Assembly (NCBI RefSeq): GCF_016801865.2
Contig: NC_068939.1
Coordinates: 143,592,756-143,656,755 of the forward strand
DNA from: Culex pipiens pallens
Lineage: Eukaryota > Arthropoda > Insecta > Diptera > Culicidae
Direction: 5' to 3'
Length of the DNA stretch: 64,000 bases
A model generated the notes under the pieces. That model was not told where the DNA came from. It searched no databases and saw only the letters and a list, made by a program, of their open reading frames with translations. Position numbers and translations under genes: made by a program. This document shows, in pieces, positions 11,279 through 26,200 of the stretch (the first letter of the stretch is position 1; each line of letters starts with the position of its first letter).

Positions 11279-14200
11279 GTAAGTCCAGCGGGGTTTGACC
11301 TGGGCCATAGTGTCGCCGGGGGGTAGTGCAAGTGACGCCACGTGGCGAAACAATAGTTTGGGGATGTGCCACGCCACCAGTGGGCCGACAATGGCCTGGA
11401 CAGCTCCGTCCGTTTTGGAACAATACCGAGATTTTCTCCATCGCAATGTTCCGTCGCTGGCCTCCAGCCTCCTTCGTGCAGATCCCTGGAGCCAGCAGCA
11501 GCTCTCGAACCAACCCACACTCACACACACCCACGTGCGCCTGTGTGTGTGTCTGTGTGCAGGGAAAGTGTTCCAGCGCGAGTCGACCAACATTCATTCA
11601 TGGTTGCGCCAGTGTGTGTGACACCGAATGTCAACAGAGCGCGCAGAAATCTATCAATCGAGCGCGTGTGAACCGAACAGTGATATTACTCAATGAACCA
11701 TGCAACGTGAGTGTGTGTGAATGTGTGTGTGTCTGTAACAACAACAACAACAGCACACTAAAACAGGCAGGAAGCCGCGAAGCCCCGTTCCCCCTGACCT
11801 GTGACCACCACCACCACTGCCACTCTTGGCCCGAACAGGTGGTGAGAAAATCCTGCTTTTCTGGGCCAACTCCTCGTGGGAACGACCCGGGACCGCGACC
11901 GGGGCAGCTGCGCCGGCAGGAAGTCCTCGTCCTCACTTGGCTATGAGGTTGAGGTTTTCTAGTGTGTGAGGGAGGGTAAGAAAGAGAGGAGAGCAGGGGG
12001 CAGGTCATTAGAATGTGGTGTCTCGGGGCGTTTTGTGTAGAATGTAAGAAACGGAACAGGAATTTGCATTTCCTGTGGTGGTTGCGTGGAATGTTTGTTG
12101 CTATTTTTTTTTTTTTTGTATGTTTGTAGTTGCTTCCTAGAAGTACATCCGGATGATGAATGGTGGTGTGATGAATGGGTTAGTGGAAAGAAGAACATGA
12201 AGGATTTGCGCAAGACGTTGCAAGTGAGAGATAGTGTTAGTCGTCAATGAACTAGGGGATGGAATACCAACTGGTTATCAACTATACGAAAAGACTAAAT
12301 CGATGATTTGGGAAACTTCCAATATCTCACGTCTATTATCTAAACGGGAGTTACTAAAACTATCAAGAAGGGTTAACCTTAATACAATTTAACATATCGG
12401 AATTTAAATCAAAACAAATCAAACATATGGTTAACGCATTAGCAAAAGTAGCTGGAGATTAATGTTTTGACGTACACTCAATCCCCGATGGTTTGACACC
12501 AACTGTTGTCAATCGAACTTTTTAGTTTGACACCCTTTACACGAAGTTCACACACACTAATGAACGTTTGTTTTGATAGTGTGCGTGAGCGCCGTGTAAA
12601 AAGTGACAGTTCATCACTGTTTAGTTTGACTCTGACCAAAAAAGGAGGTTCGTTTTTTTGCCAAAAACGTGAAAAATCAACCCTTAAAGGGGATCCACTA
12701 CGCGCGAATATTTTTTACTTCGACTTTATTACGAAAATTGTCATAACTCTGAATAGAAAACAGTCAGCGTCCCACTTTTTGTATTTGGTCCTGTAGAATT
12801 GTTTTGCAAAGTTAACTAGACCTAAACTGATCTGATTGCTTCCATAGTTTCTTCAAAAAGCCCAAAAAACTTGCGAAAATAGCTGAAATTTGATCAATTT
12901 TTACGATTGACATTTAAGGCAGGTTTCATCAAATTTTGGTTAAAAAGTTGATCAACTATTTAAGTAAATGTCTCCATTTAAAAAAATATTTTTTTTGTTG
13001 TTTAGAAATAACGAGAGGTGTGATTTTTGACCGACAGTCACTCACACTGCCGGTACCTTTGACCTTGAGAAAGTATTTTGATTTATTTTTGTTCAAAAGC
13101 AAAACAAACTTCTATATGGAAGTTGGCAGCCCTGCCATCGAGAGCAGGGGCTGGCAGTGTGCGGTTCGCGAAATTCGAATTGTTTAAAAGTAGTGCAAAT
13201 ATTTTACAATGTATAGATTTGCATGTGGAAAGTGAAGATTTCCTGCAAATTTGGGAATTTGGACAGTTTTTTTTTTTTCGCGTTTTCTGTTTTCTACGCC
13301 GCTTGGTAAAGGGTTTGACAGTTCTTCGCGGCGGCTTCGCTCTTGCAGTTGTATTAGTGTCATGTGGGCTAGCTCGTTCTTAGGCTCGTATTCAACTCGT
13401 TAGTAAAATCAAATAGTGCGAAAGAAATAAAAGCAGTTTGTCAGGGAATATTTTTGGAAGTGTCATCACGCAGCGCTCAAGCAATTTCATCTGCTACTGG
13501 AGAAGGTATTGCAGGTGGAGAAAAAGTACTTGGAAGATCAGCAAAGTTTGGTGGGAGCTGCGATCGGTTGAGGTTGGTCGTGGATATCGTGCTGAAGCAG
13601 CAGCTGACCAAGAATCGCCAGCATATCTGAACGCCAGGATGTGAGTCATGTCGGCAGGAATAAGATTAAGCTGCTAGACGCACACGACCAAAATAGGGGA
13701 CAACTCCCGTGTGCTTAAGACTACCAGAAACCAGAAACTTTGTGAGATCTCTCCAAACTGAAATTTTTACATTTTGCCTACTTTTCAACAGTTATTAAAT
13801 ACACGCTGATCCCTGTTTTGCCTGATGGGATTGGAAGTTTGAAGATAGGTCGAGGACCCGTCTGGTTCTTGTACTATATGTTTAGGCGGGACCAGACAAT
13901 GCCCAATGACCTCGGAATTGGGCCGCTAGGATCTCTGCCATTCTGAAATGGGTCATTGGAAGCAGCGCGAGGGTTGTCACCACCTAATACTCGGGACTCA
14001 GATTTCTGCTTTTCAAGAAGATCGACTCCGGGTTCTCAAAATATTAAAATAATTTTATTCACTCAATCATCGCCGATCGAATCTTTGCCGACTGAAGCGC
14101 GCAGTCATTCGTGAGCGAACACGACTCGTTTGCTGCCAGTGCACTGCACAGTGGGATAAAATCGGCGAGATCGAGCGAGGGTAAGATGCACGTCAAACTT

Positions 14201-17200
14201 CATTATTTTTCTAAACCAATGCATAAGAATCGTTTTCAAGAGCAATTGTGAATCTGAGAATGTTTTTTTAATCATAAAAAAAATTAAAAATATTTTTTTT
14301 TTGTTTTTGAACACGTTCTTATGCATTGGTTTTGAAAAATCGTGTAGTTTGACATGCATCTTGCACTTTTTATTGGTCCTAAGTGGCCAATTCTTTCCCC
14401 GGAGCACCTGGAACCGGTCACAGCAGGTCAAAATTGATTGTTTCACTAATTGGACAATAGTAGTAGGCGACGTTTGAAATGCAACATGCCAAAATTACTG
14501 GACCTTCCTGGTCATATGATACTCAGCATTTGACAAGTTTATTGGCCTGTTATGAGGAATTTACTAATTAATAGTATATGGGGATCACAGTAAATCTATC
14601 ATAGTTATAAACGGAGCGGTTCATTCATTCCGCATTCGAATAAAACGAATTCACTCAGTGGAAGACTGACAGCTGTCAAAAGCACCAAATCACGTGTTCG
14701 GAAATCGACGAACAAAAAGTTCGAAATGTAAACATTAGTTTGACAACTCAATTTTCAAATTGAGTAAACAAAATTCTGATCGATGAATAAATTATGATTC
14801 CATTGTGAAATCGTGTGTTTAACAATTTTTCTTTTTGACCTGTTAAAAAAGTTTGATACTCGAAGAAATCCGTTCCGGCGTTTTTTTTAACCAACAATAC
14901 CAACAGCATTTTGTCTGTGTAAATAAAAATACGGTTCGCTAGACACTTGGTAAATGTTTGGGCAAGTGCATAGCTGGAATTAGCGCTTTGTTACGTTAGA
15001 AGACGTTCAACCATCTGACCAAATAAAATTGTTTGCAAATTCAACACATTTTGTTTGCGAAACTTCAAAATGCTGATTGGCAGCTTTTCAGCTTAAATGC
15101 TATTGCCCGAAACCTAAAATCGCGCGTTTTTCCAAAGCATTACCAATTTTCTAAGAATTTAGGCCTAACTGCGCGGTCAGTCTTGGCAAACCAATTCCAA
15201 CTCAGCTCTGACGTAATCCGGCTGTGCTACCTCAACTAAGCAAATACAGCCGCCGCGCTTGTACTTGTTGAAGCAAACACAAAAAAAATCTGAAAAATTG
15301 AAAGTGGATTGTGCGTTTGTATACACTTCCAGCTTTGCCTCACACTGTGGCTTGGAACGAGAAAAATCTGGCCGAAACACTTCTAGTACAGCGTAAACAA
15401 TATTCTTTTTTCGGCTTTCAAAATCGCGCAACCTACTTAGGCGCGCACGATGCGTAGGTAATCACCGCCGACCACCGATCGATTGCAGCCAGCTACTTCC
15501 ACCTTCGGGTGAGCCCACCCTCGGTTGGTTATGTGGCCTGGTAAAAGGTCTTTCCAAGACTCATAAGTCGCCGTATAGCCTCGCGCGCGTAGGTTTAAAT
15601 GCCTTCAAACGACCGTGCGCGCCTCAAGTCCTGCTCCGATCTGGAACGTAATTTGGGCAATCAACTACCCCCGCGCGCGTACTACAACTCCACCACGATC
15701 GGCAGCTTATGTCTCGTGATTCCCACATGCTTCTGCTGAGCCGTAGTCGTTGATGTGGTCAGGCCGTTTAAACTTTATTTGTCCACCGTCGCGCGGTTAT
15801 GCACTCTGCGGACTTCAAGCCAGTCAGTTTAGTCACACTTTCAACGCGCGCGCAAGGTGGGGGTGTTGTGACTGTCATGAATCAGCCGCAGCTAATCCGC
15901 AACAAATCGTCTGCTTCCACACCGTGGACGTAAAAACCAGTGGTGGCGTGGTCAGCTACGGATTTCGTAATCCGCGGAGCGCCACCACAAACGTCAGCGT
16001 GCTGGAAAGATTGGGATTAAAGTGGCGTTTACGATGGCGTGGTATACGGTTCAATTTCCGTCGGCGGCTGGGTCGATCGCGCGATAGAGACTTGCTGTTG
16101 CTCAAAGTTGACTGGGGTATTAGAAGGGTACTAGAGCTTAAGGTGGAAGCGTAGATCCGTGGAGGAGGCTAATCGAAGATTTGTTGTTTTAGGGCATTTC
16201 TTTTAAACGTTCGCAGATTTAAAAAACTGAATAATATTGGTTTATAAGACTTTCTAGGCCCAGTGAAAAAAATATAATTTAACCCAAAAATGACGAACTT
16301 CTCGTCACAGTGTCCTGATGCAAACAATGATCGAGCTCGAGCTGTCACAGCTCTGCGAAGTATGTTAGCTGACATATCGGGCGGTCAGTCAAAAAAACCA
16401 GCTAGAAGTCTCCTGACAAAAAACTTTTGCTTGAAAGAGATAGGAAACCTGATGCAAACAATCGTCCAGCTGTAATGTAAACATACTTTGAATGTATTGG
16501 CAAATTTCAGACTAGAAAGCCTTATACAATACAATAGTCTGTTCAATGATTTTCCAAAAAATATCTCATCAATTCTTGAACTGAAATTGAGTGCTTTTGA
16601 CAATTTTTAATGTTATTTTCGTAAACTTAACAATGCTTTTTTTTTTGTCAATTTGTTGTTCAGCATTTTTCTGAGTTTTTTTATGGCTTCTGAAATGAAA
16701 TAAAAATATGCTCATGGAATAAGATCTTAAGAATACCTGATAAATTTGTATTTTTTATCATAGACACAGGCATTTATTTTCATTTATTATTTGTACGTTA
16801 AATGTACCATCACTAAAGTAGCTGAAATAGTTTTTAAGAAAAAAACATCAATGTTTATACTGCAATTCCCCATGAAAACAGCATGGAAAAAACAAAAATG
16901 CTCGGATCGGGCTCAACATTTTTCTGGGGGTTTCCTGGCATGTAAAAATGTTATGTAAAAATGTCCGGGGAATCCGATAAAAATATTTCCAGACATAGGC
17001 TCTTTGGTCCAGACACCGTCAAAGCGGCATTTTAATGTTTCATACGCCCTTTTCATATGTTAGGCTAGATTTTGGAAACTTTTCATTATTTTTCTTTGAA
17101 AGGCCAACTTATCACCTTTCATTTACGTATAAGACAATTGAAATCGGTGAAAAAGTTTTGTTTTGCGAAAATCGACGAAAATTGCAATATTTTAGACCAC

Positions 17201-20200
17201 CCTAACACGGCGTAGGTCACCCTAATGCCAAACAAAAAAATACGGGTCTAATTATTTCGGCCAGGGAACCCCCAGAAAAATTTTGAGCCCAATCCGAGCA
17301 CTTTTGTTTTTTTTTTCATGCTGTTTTCGTGGGGAATTGCTGTATATTTAGTTAACTAAGTTTATAAGCTTTTAAGCAAAATACATTTAAATTTTTGGTA
17401 AAATTGTTAAATTCAATTCATGTTTATTTCTTGTACTAAGTATAATAAGAGGCCACCATCACTCGTGTTATCCGGAGCCGGACCGTTTCCGTTGGCCGCC
17501 ACGCTGGCGTAAGTGCGGCTAAATCCTGGCGGGTTCGGGTTGCCGGTCGAGGGACGACCAGTCGAAGTCCTAAGAGGCTGATGCGTCGCTGGGGTTTTCC
17601 GCTTCTCCAGCGCCTCAAGGTACGCCTTCCGCGCGGTGCACCCGCGGTAGTTTGCCGTGTGGTAGCCATCGCAGTTCGCACACTTCACTTTTTCCTTCTG
17701 CTGCTCAGCGGTCTTATCCTTGCCCAGGAACTCCTTCCGGGGAAGCGCACAGCTCGCCGTGAGATGAGCGTCACCACACTTGACGCATTTTGGCGCCAAG
17801 GTACAAAACCGGGACCCGTGTCCGAAGCGTTGACACCGGTGGCATTGCGCTGCGTCAGTCGGCCGCTTGGTGAAGTACCTCCACCCGACCAGAAAACCTT
17901 CAACAGCCTTCACTTTGCGGAGATCTTGGATTTTCACCGATCCCCGGTCGAAGTATAACAGCCACAGGAAATGATTCCCTGTGACTGTTTTCTTGCGCGA
18001 GAGCACTTTGGCCTCTCGAGGGTTAACGTTTTGCTCTTTGAGGAACTTTTTGAGCTCCTCTGGCGTGCTTGGTATGTTGTACCCGCTCAGCACTACTTTG
18101 ACTGCAGATTGGTCAGCCGGCTCGTGCGTGTAGTAAGGAATGCCAGCTTTCGCCAACGCTTCCATCGATTTCTCAAACATTGGTCGACCAAAGGTGTATA
18201 CCTTGACCGACGTTCTGAAAATTCGCATCGCAAATTCGCAATCACCATCCATCAAAACTTTATCAATTTTTGCAGCAGGAAGGTCGAGAACACTGATGGG
18301 TGGGTTACGCTTTAGCTTCGGCGTGGTTTTACCTTGCGCTGGTATTGGTGTGTTAGTTGACGATTGTTTAATATCGTCTCCTTCATCGTCGTCATCGTTG
18401 TCGGACAATAGCTCGAAATCGTTTGAGGTTGGAACTGTTAACTTGGAAGTTCCCGGGTTGCTGGTGGATTGACCACCTCCAGATTGCTGCTGCTGCTTGT
18501 TCCGGTTGGCCATCTGCCTGGTCACGATCGAGCTCGGAACGGTGACGCTCGCAGTTGACTTACTCGAATCAACTGCCGCCGTAAGTACGATGCTGGGGCG
18601 TCTTGGGTCGGGCGAGGAGGACTTCTTGGTGCGGTGTAAAGAACCATTTTGGCCGCGTCCCCGAAGTGAACTCGAGTTGCCACGGCCACGACCGTTCTTT
18701 CCCATCGCGGGGAAGTTAACTCGCGGGTAATTTGTTACACTTTAACCGTGAAAACGAACGATATCCGCGGAGCACCGAAACACTTGCTGTTGGTGGCTGC
18801 AGTGTTACCAGCTCGATGAAAATTGTTAAAAAGTCGGAATTTTGCCTGAAATTTGTTAGAACAAGTTTTTTTTATGAAATTATCGATTTATATTGCATTT
18901 TATACTGAATTCGAAGCACGAATCACAAGTTACATTTTACACGACATTTGTTCAACTCTCGGGTTAGTTTTCAAAACGTCCTAAGAGCCAAACCCCATCA
19001 AGTGGAGAAAAACGATGAACACATTTTTGACCATTATTTTAATTCTTATTAATATGAAAGGGGGTTTCAAAGGCGTATTTTTAGTCAAAATCAATGCTTT
19101 GACTATAAGCTATGGTAGCCATATCAAGGAATAAAAAATGTAGCAATTTATTTGTGTTTTAGCCTTGTTTTATAACACCAGGTTGATTCGACTTTTTACA
19201 CGAGCAAATTGTTTCATACGTCCCTGTACTTGGGACTTTTTTTGAGTAAGAATGACAATACGACCATTGGCAAAACTTATTTATTTTGTGATTAAAACAC
19301 ATTTAAATTAAACATTCTTATTTTAAACATCGTTTCAACACCCCTCGCAAAGAGAGCAGTCGATGTTTTATGTTCTTTTAAGAGATTGGGAGAAAACATC
19401 GCAGAGGAGAAAAGTCCAACTGACAGATTTTATCCTCTCTCTCTCGCGTTGGCTCATACGCCAGCTGAGAGCATGAACAAAAGGACGAATTACCACTGAT
19501 TTGTTTATCTTTTCTTCAGTGGTCCATAGGACCTTGGAGAACTCGGGGTTCCTGGAGTTTTCAGAGGGCGTTTATGCGTGATAAGATGGATGCTGTAATT
19601 ATCGCTCGTTCCTGAACAGATTCTGCATCTTGACTTTCTGTTGATTCAGGCTGAAACACAAAATGATGTTTTTGGGGGTAGCTAGCCGTCTCTGCCGGAA
19701 CAAACGATTGAAACTTCGTTTTGCTGGCTGGCAAATTAGAAAATATTATTCGCGCATCCTTTAGGTCATATAATCAGCGCAATGTATTTAACGGAATAAC
19801 AAATATTCATCTTTTTTCGTAAAAACTCATGTGCGCATAATAATAAAGCAATTATAATTGAACTTACGTCCTTTTTCTATGAGCGTAAGTACATTTTTGA
19901 AATTATCAGTACTTACGACCTTGCATCACCAAGGACGTATGTGACTTCTCCGTATGAAAAGCACATTCGACCTTTTATATGTGGGCGATATTTTTGTTTA
20001 AATTTATTTTATTGGAAATTCTGCTCGAGTGGATCGTTAGTAGTGCATTAGAAGAGTGCAACCGTGCCAAAAACTAAATTTTGAAAAACTGGCGCTTACG
20101 ACCTTTTAAAAAAAAACCCGAGAACTGAAATTGCCTATAAATTTAGAGTTTTTTTAATTGTGTTTCAAAACCACATATTACTTTTTATTTACTAACTTAT

Positions 20201-23200
20201 TTAACCTTCTCTAAGTGTAAAATTGTCCAAAGAATCAGAAAATGCGTTTTTCGATTCGAAATCATGTTCATTGAGAAAATCATGACACTTTGAGAAGTTT
20301 AAAATAATGACTTTCATCCGCATTTTCTTAACTATAGCTAATTAACTTTTCAAAGTATTATGAAAAGTTCTTTTTGAGGTACATTGAACACTTCTCTACC
20401 ACGGTCAGTATGATTCTAAACAATTCCGTACGTATTTTAATTGCACTCTTCATTTTGCGGAAAAATCGCTAACCTATCAAAGTCACCCCGGCTAAATTTG
20501 TAAATAACACCTTTTTTTTAAATTTAGTAACAATAGTAAAATCTTAAAAAAAACTATAGGCAAACAAATCTTGTTAATTAAATAAATAATTAAAAGCTAT
20601 AGAATAAAATAAAATGATTATATTTTTTAAAATAAGAATAATTTCGAATCAGAAAACAGACATTTACAATTCTTGTTGAAACTAATTGTGAAATTCAGAA
20701 TGTTGTTTTTTTTCCTCAAAAATAGCTTGTCTGTTTGTCTTTTTCCAAGGTGAGCTTGACTTAGCATTTTTGTGAAAATTGTAGGAAACATTTTTTGTCT
20801 CTTTTCAAATATTTTAGGAGAGTTTGGGCATATTATACCTAAAACTGATTTGGAATATAAAAAAAAACCTTTAATATTTTGCTGCATAATTAACCTTCAC
20901 AATTCATCTTTCGGCAACTTCTAAGTTGAAAGAATGGTAAGATTTCTTTTAATAAATTGATTGAGATTAAAAAAAGTTGTTTGCCTGGATCTTCATTTTA
21001 CGGATCTTTCGTTTATTTGTTTGTATTTGATAAAAAAAGATGATTTCAGTTTATGCTTTTTGGGTGTTTTATAATACCCCTGACTCAAGGCGGTTTTAAA
21101 AACACCCAAAAAGCAAAAACTAGAAATTTGGTTTATTGGACCTTTTCAAAAACAAAAAAAACTCCAGATTTGTACTGCACTTTAGTACAATCTATTTAAT
21201 TTTCTATGGTTTTGAAGCAATTTTTTATGAATTGAAATAATCTGCTTGCTTAAAATGACTTTTAAGATTTATTAGTTTTCAAATTATAAAAAACGCACCT
21301 AAATGCAAAATTTAATCGGTAAATAATCAACTTTAACTTATAAAATAAATATATTCAAGAAGAAAAGTTTTGGAGAGCATCTAAGTATTGACATTTAAAT
21401 TCTATGGAATCCTCATCAACATAACAGTTTTTTAAAGTGTTTTATATAAACTTCAAACCAGTTTACAAATTATCATTTCTGATGGTGAAACATATTTTAT
21501 AAAGATTTTTTTTTGTATTTGTTTCGAAATGAACAAAAATTCAATTATTTTTCTCGAACTTTTTTTTCTTAAAAGTAGTTTTGAATCTTGTCTTATTTTT
21601 GATGGTTGACCCTAAGCATGACCTATAAACTACCCGATGATTTAGAATTTTTAAATCCAAGGTGGCGTGAAAAATGGCAGTATTGAAAAACATTTTTTTT
21701 TATTAATTTTAATTTAATCAATTGGGACGATTATTGTTTCCCGGGATTTGTAAGAACGTCTAGATGATCCTAAAATTTTGCTGAACTTAATTTGAACAAA
21801 TCTGTAATTTCTGTGACCGAAAACATCGTTCCAACTTTTTTTAAACGATTGCTTCCGCGGAATTCTTGGTTATTTTTTTTTACACGTGAAAAAAGTTGGT
21901 GGAACGATGTTTTTGATCGCAAAAAATGACAGATTTGATCAAATTGAGTTCTGCAAAGTTCTAGGATCATCTAGGCATCCTAACAAATCACTAGAAAAAA
22001 AGAATCATCTTGATTGGGTAAGTTATGCCCGAGCACCAGAGAGTTGAAGTTACCGTTCCATCTTTTTTGGAGCCTTGGGCGTTGGAATGTTAAAAAGCAA
22101 ATAAAATAATCAAATTTCACCAAACGGGAGGTCGCAAAACTCAAATTTGATGTTAAAAGTTAAAAAAAGAAAATTCTGGTTATGATTTGATTATCCGAAA
22201 TCTCACTAAAACCTTCGAATAATCGAGTCTGGACTGTACCCGAATTGTTTTGAAATTGTGCGAAAAAATGTTCGGCGCGATTTTCGTGGATTTGATTTTG
22301 GAAAACCACCTAGAAACATAAAAAAATATAAAATTGTAAATATCATTGGAATTTACACGATTATGAATCTACCCTGCAAGCTTTCTCCATGATGTCATTG
22401 ACTCTTATAGTCCCCTTTGGAAAATCACATAACTCCCAACGAGTTCCCATTATCTTGATTTGTATGTTAATCTCCAGGTATGGCACATACAAACAACACT
22501 TGTCGCCCATTGTTACCTATCACCTTAATTAAACTGTTGGGAAACTGTCACGCGAAAGCTCATCTTTTCTCGCCCGAGTTCATCGTCCTGGAGGAGAGAA
22601 AAAACAAAACAAAAACAATATCTCACGAGCTTTCGCTTTCAACTCAAACGGCCGTGCATTATGCCTTGGGAACCTTCTCCCGCGCTCTCAGTTGGCTGTG
22701 ATCAGAAAAATGCAAAACAGGACGACGCACCACCGCTCGCGCGACGCACAATGACAGGTGAAATCGACGACACCCACGCTGCTGCTTACCTGCGAGAAGA
22801 AGCGTCGTGCGGATATGCGCGGGTTCGTCGCCGGGAAAAAATGACTAGCAATTACTCGACTCGACTTGGCTTGGCCCGGGCATTGTTTTGGACTCAATTA
22901 ATCTCTCAAAGTGAGAAAACACAAGTGGTCGTTAAAGAAATATCCCATAAATTACCGAGCAGCGCGGAGTCGGCGTCGGGACCGGAATTGCGTCCGCGAC
23001 CGGTCAGATGTAATAATTATACAACACCCCGACGGACTGATGGATGACCGCACTGCTCGGCGCGGGCGCGATAAGCTGTCCAGAAGAGAGAAGACTTGGT
23101 CTTACGCAGATGTGATGAGCTAAGTTGCGAGCTCAAGTTGAAGTATAGAGTTGCAACGAAATAGAAAGTGTGCGGGGAAATTAGTGCGCGCGAAATGTTA

Positions 23201-26200
23201 ATTGGGCATGATTAATCACTCAGCTAAGGCTAAGCCAAGTGGGCAGCTCCCCACAGGCTAGAGGTCATAATGGGATTACTTCACAATGCACTGTCTCGAC
23301 GATGGTTAACGATGGCCGAAAGCAACGTTAGACTCTGAAATGATGAAATTCAAATTGGTTGGACACGCCGCTACGGTTTCAAGCTGCATAATGCCTGTTT
23401 AGACATTCTAATTGGGGATTGTTGTGTTACCTGTTCGAAGTATAATTTTACTTTCTATCGCTGGTGATGTAACGATCTCGAAAAATTCATCAGCCACTTT
23501 GGTTCAAATGTACTTATCAGTAGGCAAACAAGATTATTCTTTCACATTTTGAAATTGCAGAAAATTTTCACAATTGAGCAGTTCTCTAAAAAATTGGATG
23601 ATTTCGAGCATTTTTATTTTTTTTTATTTTTTTATTTGGCTCAAACTTTGTGGGTGCCTTTCCTATGACCAAAGAGGCTATTTTGTGTCATAGGTTCACC
23701 CATACCAGTCTCCATACAATTTTGGCTGCTGTCCATACAAAAATGGTACGTAAATATTTAAACAGCTGTAACTTTTGAGTGAGTTTTCTGATCAATGTGG
23801 TGTCTTCGGCAAAGTTGTAGGTATTGTTGAGGGCTATTGAGAAAAAATAGGTACGAGCAATTCCAGCTCAAATCAGGAATTTTTCTGGTGCTTTTGTATA
23901 GAAAATGCCAAAAACCACCAAAAAAGCTGTTTTTTCGACATTTTTATTTTTAAAACCGCTGTAACTTCGCAAGGATTGGACTCAGGACAATGGTCAATAT
24001 GGAGACTTTTATGTAAAATTGTCTGGAAAATCGATTCACACTATCAGTTTTTGAAAATGTTGACGTTTAGACCACCTTTCAAAAAACAGTTATAGTAAAT
24101 GATTTTTGTATTTTTTTTAGGAGAGACATACCATCCTGCATTTTTCGTCAGTCTTTTGGTAACATTTTAGGCTATTTCCTCAAAAATTTTGAGCGAAAAA
24201 AAATCGTGACTTCACTTTAAAATTTAACCTTTAAACATACAAAATGAAAAATCTCATAGAAGTGGCGTGTATTTTTCTTTCAGTGTATTTTTTCAGAAAG
24301 CCCGTCCAATTTCCTACAAGTTTGTCTTTGACCACTTTTTGGTACGATGCAACGGCTTCGAGATACAGTCATTTCTAAATTACAGAATACAAAAATATCT
24401 GAAACATTTACGCCCTTCTCAAATGTCATTTTCGAGTGCAATTGGCTCCATATACACAAAAATGGCTTATATAGGCCTAGGATAACATGTCTACAAAGTT
24501 TCATTGAAATCGGAGAGGGTCGGGTACAAAAGTACCAGAAAAATTCCTGATTTGAGCTGAAATTGCTCGTACACGGAAAAAATGCCGATTTTTTTGTTAA
24601 CATTTTTTTTACAAAAACTCAATTTCCCAAAACTTGTTTGATATGTTTTAGGGGACAAAAATCCGCAACTTATGAGTCTTAGAGAAATATGGTCAAAAAA
24701 TCTCCTTAGTTATGAATTTTTGAAAAAAGTGTGATTTTCGGAAAAAATCTGAATTTCATGCAAATGCAAATTTGACTTAATTCTTTTATGTAAAATTGAA
24801 TTTGTAATCGAAAAGTACTTTACAGATTTTTTAATAAAAGGCTCCGTTTTCAAAATATTGCCACCAAAAGTTTGATTTTAGCGAAATATTTGCAGTTTTT
24901 CGATTTTTAAAAATAGTGACCAAGAGTAACTATATCTCAAAATATTCCTTTCGAAATGTTCAGAAAATTAGCTATAAAATGGTTTCAGACACATTGAAGA
25001 TTGGACCTCTGGTTGCTGAGATACAGCGGCTTATAGAAAAATAGGAAAATTAAAATTTTCTAAGTCTCACTCAAACAACCCACCATTTTCTAATGTCGAA
25101 ATCTCGGCAATTATTGGTCCGATTTTCAATGTTGAAATTTGAAACATTCGTGAAATTTTCCGATCTTTTCGGAAACAATATTAAAAAAAAATAATCAAGA
25201 TTAACATTTCAAAAGGGCGTAATACTGAATGTTTGGCTCTTTTGAAACGTTTAGTATTGATTAATTTTTTTTTAAAGTATTGTATTCGAAAAGATCGAAT
25301 AAATTCACGAATATTTTGTTTTAACATTGAAAATCGGACTATTAAGTGCTGAGATTTCAACATTAGAAACATAAAAACATAAATTTTTCTGTTTCTTTTT
25401 TTATAAGCCGCTGTACCTCAGCAACCAGCGGTCCAATCTTCAATGTGACTTAAAAAAATTATAACAAATTTTCTGAACATTAAAAAAAATATTTTCAGGG
25501 GTAGTTACTCGTGGTCACAATTTTTAAAACCCCTTATGTCTATATATATATATCAAAATTTTTGTAATTGTCTGCTCTACAACTTTGTAGAGCATTGTTA
25601 CACTCTAAAAAATTACCCTGCAAAGTTAGAAAAAACACGAAATTTTAAAATGAAAAATTTTGTTCTAAATGAAAAAATGACCCTTCTGTGTCAATGTAGA
25701 TTCGAAAAGTACATTAAATTTCCCATAAAATGACATGCTCCAAAATTTTTTACAGTCGAGTAACGGAAAATGGGAGAATTTTTAAAACTTTTTTAGTGTT
25801 TTTTTCGATGAAAAATACGTTTTTTCGGAATTCTGAGTACGCCATCAAATCGGGCGTCTAATTTTACATAAAAGACCCTTTGACACCAAATTTCTATCTC
25901 ATCACCGTTTCAGGCTGCAAATTATTGAAAAACACCTCTTTTTTCGCATGTTCAAAAATGGAAGGAGTCGTACCGTCCCTCCGTCACGAGATATCAAAAA
26001 ACGGACCTCGGATTCGTGATCAGGGACAAAAGTTACCCCTTAGGACAAAGTTTCACGCAAATCGAAGAGGGGTCGGGGCAACTTTTCCAGATTTCGTGTG
26101 AGTTGGTAGAGAATTACCCAACAACGTCATGATTTTTGTTTTTTAGGGTTTTTTGAATTTAAAAACAAAGTCTTTAGAGTTAAGCAACTCTTAAATTCAT

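Noticed and set aside
11326..11946. 206-codon ORF after exon 1
   Set aside because: Starts in intron 1 simple sequence; Val/Cys runs come from TG repeats, and no family is recognisable.
17581..18730. Plus-strand ORFs opposite the LINE ORF1
   Set aside because: Antisense shadows; the minus frame has three zinc knuckles.
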